20,800 nt of DNA from an uncultured Clostridia bacterium (lineage in GTDB: Bacteria; Bacillota; Clostridia; Christensenellales; Borkfalkiaceae). The stretch is taken from NCBI GenBank assembly GCA_934247855.1, contig CAKQKA010000019.1:1-20800 (forward strand). The letters are read 5' to 3'. The stretch's first letter is position 1; each line of letters opens with the position of its first letter. The notes under the pieces are model-generated. The model was not told where the DNA came from. It did no database searches and saw only the letters and a program-made list of their open reading frames with translations. The position numbers and the translations under genes were made by a program. Shown in pieces: positions 1 to 7,101 of this stretch.

Positions 1-497
1 ATATTGAAAAAACTGCGACCTACACTCTGTTTGCGCCCTGCATGTGCGGAGCAATGCTTTGCGGCACGCTCACGGATGAAATATCGGCTGTTTTGCACGA
101 ATTTGCGATGAACGCCGGCATAGCTTTTCAGATAAAAGACGACCTTTTAGGACTGTTCGGCAATGAAACCGTGATAGGCAAAAACGGCGACGCGGACATT
201 GCCGAGGGCAAAAAAAGCCTGCTTGTTTCCCGCTTCGATAAAGTTGCAACCGCCGACCAAAAAAGAATTTTCTACAGCATTTACGGCAAGGGCGTGCCTG
301 CCGCGGAAGAGGCGGAAACCATAAGAAAATTATTTACCGAAAGCGGAAGCCGCGATTACGCCGAAAAAAAGATGTTCGATTATTACGAAACAGCATTAAA
401 ACAAAAAAACAATCTCATCCGCATGATTAACCCGGATAGCGAAACCGAGAAAGAATTTCACGATGTTACCGACTTTTTGATTAACCGCGAGAAATAA
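1..497 (+). CDS. Polyprenyl (farnesyl/geranylgeranyl) diphosphate synthase, C-terminal part
   Basis: The reading frame is open from base 3, so the gene begins before the window; about 164 residues are visible. Trans-prenyltransferases condense isopentenyl diphosphate with an allylic diphosphate to make C15-C20 or longer chains for quinones, undecaprenyl carriers or carotenoids. The visible part starts with the family's K-T-A-x-Y helix. It then has the second aspartate-rich motif F-Q-I-K-D-D-L-L-G and the downstream G-K-x-x-x-D-I-x-E-G-K-K-S-L-L-V signature. The usual last Asp of DDxxD is Gly here, which is a common variant. The chain-length-determining region near the first DDxxD lies outside the window, so product length cannot be judged. 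A bidirectional terminator follows directly. Family assignment is secure; the specific product is not. Confidence 0.9.
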   Translation, partial: IEKTATYTLFAPCMCGAMLCGTLTDEISAVLHEFAMNAGIAFQIKDDLLGLFGNETVIGKNGDADIAEGKKSLLVSRFDKVATADQKRIFYSIYGKGVPAAEEAETIRKLFTESGSRDYAEKKMFDYYETALKQKNNLIRMINPDSETEKEFHDVTDFLINREK

Positions 498-511
498 TTC
501 ATATTAAAGAC

Positions 512-556
512 AAAAAAAAGACCGCTGCGGAAAAACAGCCCGCAACAGTCTTTTTT
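512..556. terminator. Bidirectional rho-independent terminator
   Basis: An A-run at 512-519 leads into a stem: GAC at 520-522 pairs with GTC at 548-550, and TGCGG at 526-530 pairs with CCGCA at 540-544, with a small internal loop. A T-run follows at 551-556. Because the A-run and T-run mirror each other, it can stop transcription from both sides. It sits between two convergent genes, the prenyl synthase (plus) and the gene ending at 575 (minus). Confidence 0.88.
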
Positions 557-572
557 ATTATTATAAAATAGC

Positions 573-589
573 CGCTAATCGACATATAG
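573..589 (-). repeat. Dispersed core repeat, copy 1
   Basis: Read on the minus strand this is CTATATGTCGATTAGCG, which matches the family core CTATARGTCGATTATCG at 15 of 17 positions. It overlaps the last four codons and the TAG stop of the minus-strand gene ending at 575, the only copy that touches a coding sequence. It lies just inside the bidirectional terminator at 512-556. Confidence 0.7.
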
Positions 590-1744
590 CGCGACTTTTG
601 TGCAAAGCGAGGTATCTGCAATCTTTTCGGTTTTACCGTCCGCCGAGAGTTTTATTACGTGTTTTCCGTTGGTATAAACCACACCGCCACCCGGCAGAAC
701 GCAATAATCTATCACGCCGTTTTTGACGGTTGTAACCGTTCCGTCGGGCGCGCGTTTAACAAGTTTCCAGTCCCACGGCGCGATTCCGGCATAGTTATCC
801 TTATGCCGCAAATTCTTTTTATACTCTTCGTCGGCATTGACGAGATTATCTTCTATAAACAATTCCTTTTGCGATTTATCGCGCGGTTTGGCGGGATTAT
901 CGGATTTTTCAGTAAAACCCTTGCCTGTAAAAGCAATGGTGAAGAACTCGAAAAAGTTATAAATCGCCCTCAACAACCGCCACGGGAGCAAAATTATATC
1001 TAAAACCGTGCCCCAAAAACCGCGTTTTTTCTCGCCATAAGGTTTTATTATATAATAAAGATTGCCGTCTTTATCGTCTTTCGGCTTCACGAACGACATT
1101 TTTCCGTCAGTCATAATTTCCTGCACCTCGCCGCTTTCGGTATCGTAAGAAAAGATCGACGACGGAGAGTATTTTACAAACTCGCCGTGGTCGTCGCGCC
1201 CCGCGCCCTTGGACGAAAAATATATTTTATTCGGATCTTTTACCGAATAAACCGCATCCGCATCGCAACTGTCGCCGTCGGTAACGAGCATATAATCGTC
1301 GGTATCGAGATTGTACACCGCAAGGTGCGCATTGACGTAATCTTCTTTAATGCAAGTAACGAAAGAATGTCCGTCAGAGCTCGGCTCCGCGCCGTTAAAA
1401 ATGCGCTCGCGGGAGTGAATTATATGCCCCTCGCCGTCCTTTTCGGCTGTCAGATCTTTGGTAAGCACGCCGCTGAGCCCGTTTACCGTAACAGAAAAAA
1501 GAATTTTATCGGACGAACCGAAAAAGTTCAGCGAATTGTAATAGGAAACGTCGGCTTTTTCCACGTCTACGTTTTTACGAGCGCCCATAAACCGCGCGCC
1601 GTCGCCCTGCGTTTTCCATTCCGCGCTTTTCTCGGCTTTCTTTGCCGCTTCTATGTATTTAGCGTGAAAATCGCAGCCGTATTCGGTGGTTTTTCCGTTA
1701 TCGTCGGCTATTATTTTCAACCCGTCGTTATAAACAATCTTCAT
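575..1744 (-). CDS. Unknown protein, beta-propeller-like repeats with a central hydrophobic insert
   Basis: 389 residues, not recognised as a named family. The start ATG has an AAGGG ribosome binding site about 7 bases upstream. The N-terminal 230 residues and the last 70 are rich in short beta-strand patterns with turns such as D-G-D, S-S-D-G-H and T-E-S-G. They resemble the TolB/DUF5050-type propeller blades used to report sensor-like or extracytoplasmic values. Between them, residues about 242-274 form a hydrophobic and aromatic stretch (T-V-L-D-I-I-L-L-P-W, then N-F-F-E-F-F), followed by a charged linker at 275-315. No signal peptide is visible. It is the last gene of the minus-strand cluster, 20 bp after the dehydrogenase, so it is probably cotranscribed. 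The final codons and stop lie inside a copy of the dispersed repeat. The function is unknown and the propeller reading is inference from pattern only. Confidence 0.75.
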   Translation of the reverse strand: MKIVYNDGLKIIADDNGKTTEYGCDFHAKYIEAAKKAEKSAEWKTQGDGARFMGARKNVDVEKADVSYYNSLNFFGSSDKILFSVTVNGLSGVLTKDLTAEKDGEGHIIHSRERIFNGAEPSSDGHSFVTCIKEDYVNAHLAVYNLDTDDYMLVTDGDSCDADAVYSVKDPNKIYFSSKGAGRDDHGEFVKYSPSSIFSYDTESGEVQEIMTDGKMSFVKPKDDKDGNLYYIIKPYGEKKRGFWGTVLDIILLPWRLLRAIYNFFEFFTIAFTGKGFTEKSDNPAKPRDKSQKELFIEDNLVNADEEYKKNLRHKDNYAGIAPWDWKLVKRAPDGTVTTVKNGVIDYCVLPGGGVVYTNGKHVIKLSADGKTEKIADTSLCTKVALYVD

Positions 1745-1764
1745 AAATTTCCCTTTTTCCCTAA

Positions 1765-2562
1765 TTATCCGTACATTTTACCTACGATATACAGCATTAA
1801 ACGGTTGGGCAAAATTTTGGCGAGCAACGAAACGGCTTTATACGAAAATCCGACCGATACAAGCGCGGGCGGATTTCTCCTGCAAAACAGTTTGTACGCA
1901 ACTTTTGCCACGGTTACCGGGCTTTTGCCGTTGCGCTCGTCGCGCTCCATGCGGTCAACCGATTTTTGAATTTTATCGCCGTAACCGCCGTCGGTTTGCG
2001 TTTTCAGTCTCGCATCGGTAAATCCCGTTTTTGTATCGCCGGGCATAACGGCGCAAACGCGCACGCCGGAACTCTTTACCTCGAGCCGCAAAGCCATAGT
2101 AAAAGTATTTATCGCCGCTTTTGACGCCGAATACGCCGTCTGATACGGTATTGGAACAACAGCCGCTATCGAACTTGTATTGATGAGCGTGCCCTTACTT
2201 TGCTTTAAATAAGGCAACGCCTGTTTTGCGCAATTCATGGCGGCAAGCAGATTCAGCCGGAACAACTTGTCGTTTTCATCTTTGGAAATATATTCCACCG
2301 CACCCGAGATACCCATTCCCGCATTATTGAAAAAACAGTCGATACGCCCTTCGTTTTTATAAACCGTTCCGAGCGCGCGCGCAACCGCGTCCGCATCGGT
2401 AACGTCGCATGAAATGCTTTCAAAAACGTCGTCGACCGTCCTCCGCGAAAGCCCGTAAACCTTACAGCCCTTTTGCGTAAAATATACCGCCGCAGCCCTG
2501 CCTATGCCCGAACTTGCGCCCGTAATTACGACCACTTTTCCGTTTTGACTTTTTTTACCCAT
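1765..2562 (-). CDS. Short-chain dehydrogenase/reductase (SDR), NAD(P)-dependent
   Basis: 265 residues, typical for a classical SDR. The Rossmann cofactor motif T-G-A-S-S-G-I-G is at residues 14-21 and N-N-A-G at 79-82. The catalytic tetrad is visible as N104, S130/S131, Y144 and K148 in the Y-S-A-S-K context. A basic R-R at 40-41 after the second strand may favour NADPH; that is inference. The substrate cannot be read from the sequence. I chose the ATG at 2562 over a GTG nine bases upstream because AGAAGGTGA sits at good distance before the ATG. The C-terminal tail is hydrophobic (about residues 240-260), suggesting membrane association as in the DltE/YqjQ-like SDRs. It follows the zinc peptidase by 112 bp and precedes the unknown propeller-like gene by 20 bp. 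Confidence 0.92.
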   Translation of the reverse strand: MGKKSQNGKVVVITGASSGIGRAAAVYFTQKGCKVYGLSRRTVDDVFESISCDVTDADAVARALGTVYKNEGRIDCFFNNAGMGISGAVEYISKDENDKLFRLNLLAAMNCAKQALPYLKQSKGTLINTSSIAAVVPIPYQTAYSASKAAINTFTMALRLEVKSSGVRVCAVMPGDTKTGFTDARLKTQTDGGYGDKIQKSVDRMERDERNGKSPVTVAKVAYKLFCRRNPPALVSVGFSYKAVSLLAKILPNRLMLYIVGKMYG

Positions 2563-2674
2563 ATTTCTCACCTTCTACGCGTTACGTACAAAAAAAACTT
2601 TACTCGCCGAGAAATTCATTTAATTAAGTTATCTGCCGCAACAACCCGCAACCGTTCAAGCCGCCGTCAAAGCG

Positions 2675-3397
2675 TTATTTGCGTTTTCCGCGGACGGACG
2701 ACAATATTACTAAAAATCTTAATAAATACAGGAACGAAACAACAAGCGAAGCAACGTAAGTCATTGCCGCCGCGGTGAGCACTTTTTTCGCGCCGCGAAG
2801 TTCGTCGGACTCGAGATAGCCGCCGTTTCCGAGCATTTTTATCGCCCTGCGCGACGCGTCGATTTCCACAGGCAGCGTAACAAGCGCAAAAATAGTGGTG
2901 AGCGAATAAAGGAATATACCGAGCGTAACGATATACGATCCTATGCCCTCGCTGCCGGAAATCCATTCGATGATAACGCCTAAAACGGCAACGGGAACGG
3001 CAAGCCTTGAACCTATGTTGGTTATGGGCACTAAAATACTGCGCAGCGTCATAAGAAAACTGCCGCCGTGTTTCTGGCAAGCGTGCCCGCACTCGTGCGC
3101 GGCAACGCCTATCGCCGCCACCGACGAACTGCCGTAAACGCTGTCCGAAAGCGACAACATATCCGTTTTCGGGTTGTAGTTATCGGTAAGATCGCCCGAT
3201 ATATGCCCGATACCAACCGAAAAACAATCGTTCCGGTCGAGCAACGTGCGACTGACCTGCTCGGCAGTCATTCCGGAGCGCGCAGGCACTTTCGAATACT
3301 TTGAATACGCAACTTTGATAAAAATTTGCGCAATAATCGCAAAAATCAGCCCCGGAATAAGTATTATCAGCGAAGCGTAATAGATAATAGTAAACAT
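2675..3397 (-). CDS. Membrane zinc metallopeptidase, YugP-like
   Basis: 240 residues. An N-terminal membrane helix (residues about 4-27) is followed by a soluble segment with the family pattern L-T-D-N-Y-(N/D)-P at 70-76. The zinc motif H-E-C-G-H is at 101-105, in the run A-A-I-G-V-A-A-H-E-C-G-H-A. Three further membrane helices follow near 120-140, 150-172 and 210-230. This matches the neutral zinc metallopeptidase family typified by Bacillus YugP (Zn_peptidase_2), whose substrates are not well established. An in-frame upstream extension exists, but the ATG at 3397 has an AGGTGA ribosome binding site 3-5 bases ahead and gives the family's usual short N-terminus. It is first in a three-gene minus-strand cluster with its own promoter at 3484-3512. 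Confidence 0.93.
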   Translation of the reverse strand: MFTIIYYASLIILIPGLIFAIIAQIFIKVAYSKYSKVPARSGMTAEQVSRTLLDRNDCFSVGIGHISGDLTDNYNPKTDMLSLSDSVYGSSSVAAIGVAAHECGHACQKHGGSFLMTLRSILVPITNIGSRLAVPVAVLGVIIEWISGSEGIGSYIVTLGIFLYSLTTIFALVTLPVEIDASRRAIKMLGNGGYLESDELRGAKKVLTAAAMTYVASLVVSFLYLLRFLVILSSVRGKRK

Positions 3398-3483
3398 ATT
3401 CACCTCGTTAAGCGTCGGCATAACGTATTGCTTTACTGTTCTATCCAAAAAGCCAATAACGTGCCGATCGTTTGTTTTCGCAC

Positions 3484-3512
3484 ATTATATCATGCAAAAC
3501 ACAATTTTACAA
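3484..3512 (-). promoter_or_regulatory. Sigma-A promoter for the YugP-like gene cluster
   Basis: Read on the minus strand: -35 TTGTAA (3507-3512), a 17-bp spacer and -10 TATAAT (3484-3489), with TG one base upstream of the -10. The start codon at 3397 lies about 80 bases downstream of the expected start of transcription. Confidence 0.75.
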
Positions 3513-3708
3513 GTAAAAGCAACATCTTATATTAAAGCAACCGAACCGACGCGTCGACACATTTTTATTTCTGCCGCGTCGCTTTACGTCTGCCGTTTTT
3601 TCGATTATAACACAAACGCTTTTCTCTTGCAACAATAACGGATAAACTGTTTATAAGCAATAAAATTTAACTTTTTTAAAAATATGAGAACTTTTTTTAA
3701 AAAACCTC
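3513..3708. other. AT-rich divergent intergenic spacer
   Basis: About 196 bp between the two divergent promoters. It is rich in A/T runs, notably 3660-3708. I see no gene, no terminator with a good stem and no copy of the dispersed repeat. Confidence 0.6.
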
Positions 3709-3737
3709 TTGATTATTCTTACACTTTATATTATAAT
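3709..3737 (+). promoter_or_regulatory. Sigma-A promoter for the EF-G-like gene
   Basis: -35 TTGATT (3709-3714), a 17-bp spacer and -10 TATAAT (3732-3737). The 5' leader of roughly 95 bases before the ATG at 3838 contains GCCCG/CGGGC segments that could pair. No recognised riboswitch was seen in it. Confidence 0.78.
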
Positions 3738-3837
3738 AGGAAAAGTGTAAATCGCCCGAGTCTGCCCCGCAAATCACAAGCTTAACGGGCATCGGTGCAG
3801 AGAATTAATATATTTGAAAAAAGGACGGAAAACAAAC

Positions 3838-5898
3838 ATGAGTGACAGGGCTGAAAAAATCAGGAACATCGCATTGATAGGCCACAGCGGCGAAGGCAAA
3901 ACGACTCTTGCCGAAGCAATTCTTTACAACGCGAAAGCAATCGACAGACAAGGCAAAGTTGACGACGGCAACAGCACGATGGATTTCGATCCCGAAGAAA
4001 TTGCCAAGAAGATTTCAATCTCTCTTTCGGTAGCCTACTGCGAATACAAAGGATATAAATTCAATCTTTTGGACGTTCCCGGATTTTTCGATTTTGAAGG
4101 CGAAATGGTCGAAGCCCTCTCCGCCGCCGATTGTGCAATCATCGTAACGGGCGGTTCGGGAACCTTGACGGTCGGCACCGAAAAGGCTTTGGACTACTGC
4201 GCAGATCATAAAATTCCGGCAATGATATTCATTACCGGTCTCGATAAAGACAACTCTTCCTACACCGCAACGGTTGAAGCCATAAAAGCCAAATACGGCA
4301 CGAAGATCTGCCAGATGTTCGTACCCCACCTCGAAAAAGAAAAATTCGCAGGCTGGGTAAGCATTCTCGATAAAGTCGGATACGACCTCGATGGCAAAGA
4401 AAACCCTGCGCTTATAGATCAGCACGCCGACGAATACGAACAAGTCAGACAATCGGTCTGCGAATCGGCTGCGGAAAACGACGAAGCGTTGCTTGATAAA
4501 TTCTTCGGCGGAGAAGAACTCACCGGCGAAGAAATGGCTATGGGTTTAAAGCTCGGTATTTTGTCTGGTTCTACCGTTCCCGTATACGGCGGCAGCGGTC
4601 TTGCCAATAAAGCTGTATTCAACCTTATGGAAAGAATTATTTCCATGATGCCCTCTCCCGCAGATACCGCAGGCGCGAAAGCTCAGACCGAGGACGGCAA
4701 AGAGGTCGTTCTTAAATGCGACGACGGTAAGCCCGTTGTTCTTCGCGTTTTCAAAACCACGGTCGATCCGTTCGTAGGTCGTCTTAATATCTTTAAAGTA
4801 ATTCAGGGCACGTTGCGCTCAGGCATTACGCTCAACAACGTTACCAAGGGCAACAGTGAAAAGATCAGCTCGCTTTACTTCCTTAAGGGCAAAAAGCAAG
4901 AACCTACCGACAGCGTTATCGCAGGCGATATCGGTGCGCTCGCAAAACTCTCCGACGTTACCACGGGCGATACCCTTTGCGAATCGGATAAATACGTTTT
5001 CCCGCCGATGGATATCCCCGCCCCCGTTTATTCTATGGCTGTTTACGCCGCCAAGAAGGGCGACGAGGACAAGATTTTCGCAGGTCTTTCCAAACTGAAA
5101 GACGAAGATATATCGTTCAACGTTTCCAAGAACGCCGAGACCAACGAAATGTTGCTTTCCGGCGTAGGCGAAACGCAACTTTCCATTCTTTGCAAGAAAC
5201 TCAAAAACAAATTCAACTGCGAAGCCATTCTTAAAGAACCTAAGATCGCTTACAGAGAAACCGTCCGCAAAACGGCGGAAGCCGAAGGTAAACATAAGAA
5301 ACAATCGGGCGGCGCAGGTCAGTTCGGCGTTTGTAGCGTAAGATTCGAACCGGGCGCGGAGGACGGCGTTTACGAATTCGTTGACGCGGTTGTCGGCGGC
5401 GCGGTTCCCCGTCAGTTCATTCCCGCAGTCGATAAGGGCTTGCGTGAAGCTATCAAGTCGGGCGTCCTCGCAGGCTACCCCATGGTCAACCTTAAATGCA
5501 CGCTGTTCGACGGTAAGTATCACCCTGTAGACAGTAAAGAAATCGCTTTCGTAACCGCAGCCAAACTCGCGTTCGCCGAAGGCGTTGCAAAAGCGTCCCC
5601 CTGCATCCTCGAACCTATCATGCACGTTGAAATCACCATTCCGAGCGACTACCTCGGTGACGTAATGGGCGATATGAACAAGCGTCGCGGTCGCATTCTC
5701 GGCACCGATCAGGCGGGAACCAAAACCATTCTTTCGGCAGAAGCTCCGCAGGCTGAACTTGCTAAATACGCAACCGACCTTCGCAGTATGACGCAAGGCA
5801 GAGGCAGTTTCACCACAAGATTCGAAAGATACGAGGAAGTTCCGCCTCAGGCACAGGAAAAGATCATCAAAGACGCCAAAGAAGCTAAGGCTGAATAA
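3838..5898 (+). CDS. Elongation factor G-like GTPase (EF-G paralogue)
   Basis: 686 residues with the full EF-G layout: G domain, beta-barrel domain II, and domains III, IV and V. The P-loop G-H-S-G-E-G-K-T is at residues 15-22, switch I around 44-62, G3 is D-V-P-G-F at 79-83 and the G4 position reads T-G-L-D at 133-136. Canonical EF-G has D-T-P-G-H and N-K-x-D, so both the catalytic His position and the guanine-specificity Asn-Lys are altered. G-H-x-G-x-G-K-T and an aromatic after D-x-P-G are usual for the EF-G-like (EF-G2/FusA2) subfamily. The domain IV signature Y-H-P-V-D-S-K-E is intact. I chose the ATG at 3838, not the TTG 24 bases earlier, because AAGGA lies between the two starts and the family N-terminus aligns. 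It is probably a ribosome-associated factor of unknown role rather than the housekeeping EF-G, since no rpsL/rpsG/tuf genes are adjacent. Confidence 0.93.
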   Translation: MSDRAEKIRNIALIGHSGEGKTTLAEAILYNAKAIDRQGKVDDGNSTMDFDPEEIAKKISISLSVAYCEYKGYKFNLLDVPGFFDFEGEMVEALSAADCAIIVTGGSGTLTVGTEKALDYCADHKIPAMIFITGLDKDNSSYTATVEAIKAKYGTKICQMFVPHLEKEKFAGWVSILDKVGYDLDGKENPALIDQHADEYEQVRQSVCESAAENDEALLDKFFGGEELTGEEMAMGLKLGILSGSTVPVYGGSGLANKAVFNLMERIISMMPSPADTAGAKAQTEDGKEVVLKCDDGKPVVLRVFKTTVDPFVGRLNIFKVIQGTLRSGITLNNVTKGNSEKISSLYFLKGKKQEPTDSVIAGDIGALAKLSDVTTGDTLCESDKYVFPPMDIPAPVYSMAVYAAKKGDEDKIFAGLSKLKDEDISFNVSKNAETNEMLLSGVGETQLSILCKKLKNKFNCEAILKEPKIAYRETVRKTAEAEGKHKKQSGGAGQFGVCSVRFEPGAEDGVYEFVDAVVGGAVPRQFIPAVDKGLREAIKSGVLAGYPMVNLKCTLFDGKYHPVDSKEIAFVTAAKLAFAEGVAKASPCILEPIMHVEITIPSDYLGDVMGDMNKRRGRILGTDQAGTKTILSAEAPQAELAKYATDLRSMTQGRGSFTTRFERYEEVPPQAQEKIIKDAKEAKAE

Positions 5899-5907
5899 TA
5901 CTAAGTT

Positions 5908-5942
5908 CGACGGACGTTCGGAAAATTGTACGACGTCCGTCG
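5908..5942 (+). terminator. Strong intercistronic hairpin, probable weak terminator
   Basis: CGACGGACGT at 5908-5917 is perfectly complementary to ACGTCCGTCG at 5933-5942, with a 15-base loop. The following TATTTT is a poor T-run, so partial termination or mRNA end protection between the EF-G-like gene and the kinase is more likely than a full stop. Confidence 0.65.
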
Positions 5943-5969
5943 TATTTTGAATATAAGGAATTTTTAATA

Positions 5970-6899
5970 ATGATTCTTACAGTTTGCCCCAACCCGAGCA
6001 TAGATTGTACGGTCGAACTCGGCTCGTTAGACGTAGGCAAAGTTAACCGTATCGAAAACAAAATCATCACCTACAGCGGCAAAGCTCTCAACGTTGCGGT
6101 CGGCATAAGCAGACTTGGCGGCGACGCCGTAGCAACGGGCTTTATGTTCGCCGAAGACGGCGGTCAGTTCATGCAAACCCTTTCTAAAGAAGGCATTGCG
6201 GGAAGATTCGTCACCACTCCGGGACACGTCCGCATTAACTACAAAATTATAGATAAACGTGCCATGATGACCGAAATCAACGACAAAGGCGAGCCTGTTC
6301 CCGAAGAAAAACAGGAAGAACTGCTGAACCTCGTTGCACGGCTATCTAAAAAAGCGTCAACCGTCGTGCTTAGCGGCTCGCTGCCGCAAGGCGTTAACGA
6401 CGATTACTACGCAAAATTGATCGGTTGCATACCCGATAACGTTAAAATCGCTATCGATTGCGAAGGCGAAAAACTGAAAAAAGCCCTCGCCGCAGGCGTG
6501 GACCTTGTAAAACCCAATCTTTACGAACTTGAAAGCATTACCGAAAGCAAATGCCTTACGAAAGCCGATATGGTCGAAGGAGCAAGAAAACTTATCGGCA
6601 TGGGTGCAAAAAAAGTGCTTTTGTCACTCGGCAGCAGCGGCGCGATACTAACCGACGGTAAAGAACATTTGTATTGCAAAAGCGCGAACGTGGCGGTCAA
6701 CTCGACCGTCGGCGCAGGCGACTGTATGCTCGCCGCCGCACTTGTAATGCGTGAACGCGGACTTGCCGACGAAGAAGTACTGCGCTGCGCGGTAGCCGCT
6801 GGCACGGCATCAATTACCACCCCCGGCACCAACCTATTTTATAAAGACAAATATGAGGAAATTTACGACCGTATTTCGGTTGAAAAATTCTTTGCTTAA
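5970..6899 (+). CDS. PfkB-family 1-phosphofructokinase-like hexose-phosphate kinase
   Basis: 309 residues, the usual length for the FruK/LacC branch of the ribokinase-like (PfkB) family. These enzymes phosphorylate fructose-1-phosphate or tagatose-6-phosphate with ATP in the cytoplasm. It begins with the branch's T-V-x-x-N-P-S-I-D strand and the G-K-A-L-N-V-A segment near 36-44. It carries S-G-S-L-P-Q-G at about 134-140 and ends with the anion-hole and catalytic motif G-A-G-D at 248-251, where D251 is the expected base. AAGGA lies 10 bases before the ATG. The fruR and fruA (PTS) partners normally found beside fruK are absent, so the physiological substrate is open. It lies 71 bp after the EF-G-like gene with a hairpin between them, and likely shares its promoter. 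Confidence 0.88.
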   Translation: MILTVCPNPSIDCTVELGSLDVGKVNRIENKIITYSGKALNVAVGISRLGGDAVATGFMFAEDGGQFMQTLSKEGIAGRFVTTPGHVRINYKIIDKRAMMTEINDKGEPVPEEKQEELLNLVARLSKKASTVVLSGSLPQGVNDDYYAKLIGCIPDNVKIAIDCEGEKLKKALAAGVDLVKPNLYELESITESKCLTKADMVEGARKLIGMGAKKVLLSLGSSGAILTDGKEHLYCKSANVAVNSTVGAGDCMLAAALVMRERGLADEEVLRCAVAAGTASITTPGTNLFYKDKYEEIYDRISVEKFFA

Positions 6900-6975
6900 G
6901 TCTTCATAGGCATTCAAACCGTGCGAAGTCTTTTGCCCGAAGCAGAAACGCAGCAGTGCGAAGTATATAAGCCGC

Positions 6976-7020
6976 AAAAACCCGTTTATAAGTCGATTAT
7001 CGACATATAGACGGGTTTTT
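6976..7020. terminator. Long hairpin terminator built around a core repeat
   Basis: The segment folds on itself over its full 45 bases. AAAAACCCGT at 6976-6985 pairs with ACGGGTTTTT at 7011-7020; TATA at 6987-6990 pairs with TATA at 7006-7009; GTCGAT at 6992-6997 pairs with ATCGAC at 6999-7004. There is one A-A mismatch and one T-G pair. It carries A-runs and T-runs on both sides, so it can serve the kinase gene (plus) and the dGTPase gene (minus), which converge here. Confidence 0.85.
6986..7002 (+). repeat. Dispersed core repeat, copy 2 (fully palindromic version)
   Basis: TTATAAGTCGATTATCG matches the core except for the first base. In this copy the sequence after the core (ACATATAG) completes the palindrome, giving GTCGAT-T-ATCGAC. 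It forms the apex of the terminator hairpin. Confidence 0.85.
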
Positions 7021-7076
7021 AAGTTACAAGTGATATAGCGACATCACAAAATGCATTGTTCTATTTGCTAAACAGC

Positions 7077-7093
7077 CGATAATCGACCTATAG
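7077..7093 (-). repeat. Dispersed core repeat, copy 3
   Basis: Read on the minus strand: CTATAGGTCGATTATCG, an exact core match. It is flanked by CTAAA (7068-7072) and TTTAG (7101-7105), which are complementary; the second of these overlaps the dGTPase stop codon. Copies 2 and 3 lie about 75 bp apart in opposite orientation. Confidence 0.9.
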
Positions 7094-7101
7094 TCTAACT
7101 T

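Noticed and set aside
1187..1969. Plus-strand frame of 260 codons across two minus-strand genes
   Set aside because: It overlaps two supported genes, has odd composition and shows no family motif.
4819..5796. Long antisense frame of 325 codons inside the EF-G-like gene
   Set aside because: A shadow of a strongly conserved coding sequence; no ribosome binding site and no recognisable motif.
5970..6899. A complete fructose (fru) PTS operon
   Set aside because: No fruR or fruA gene is adjacent, so only the kinase family is claimed.
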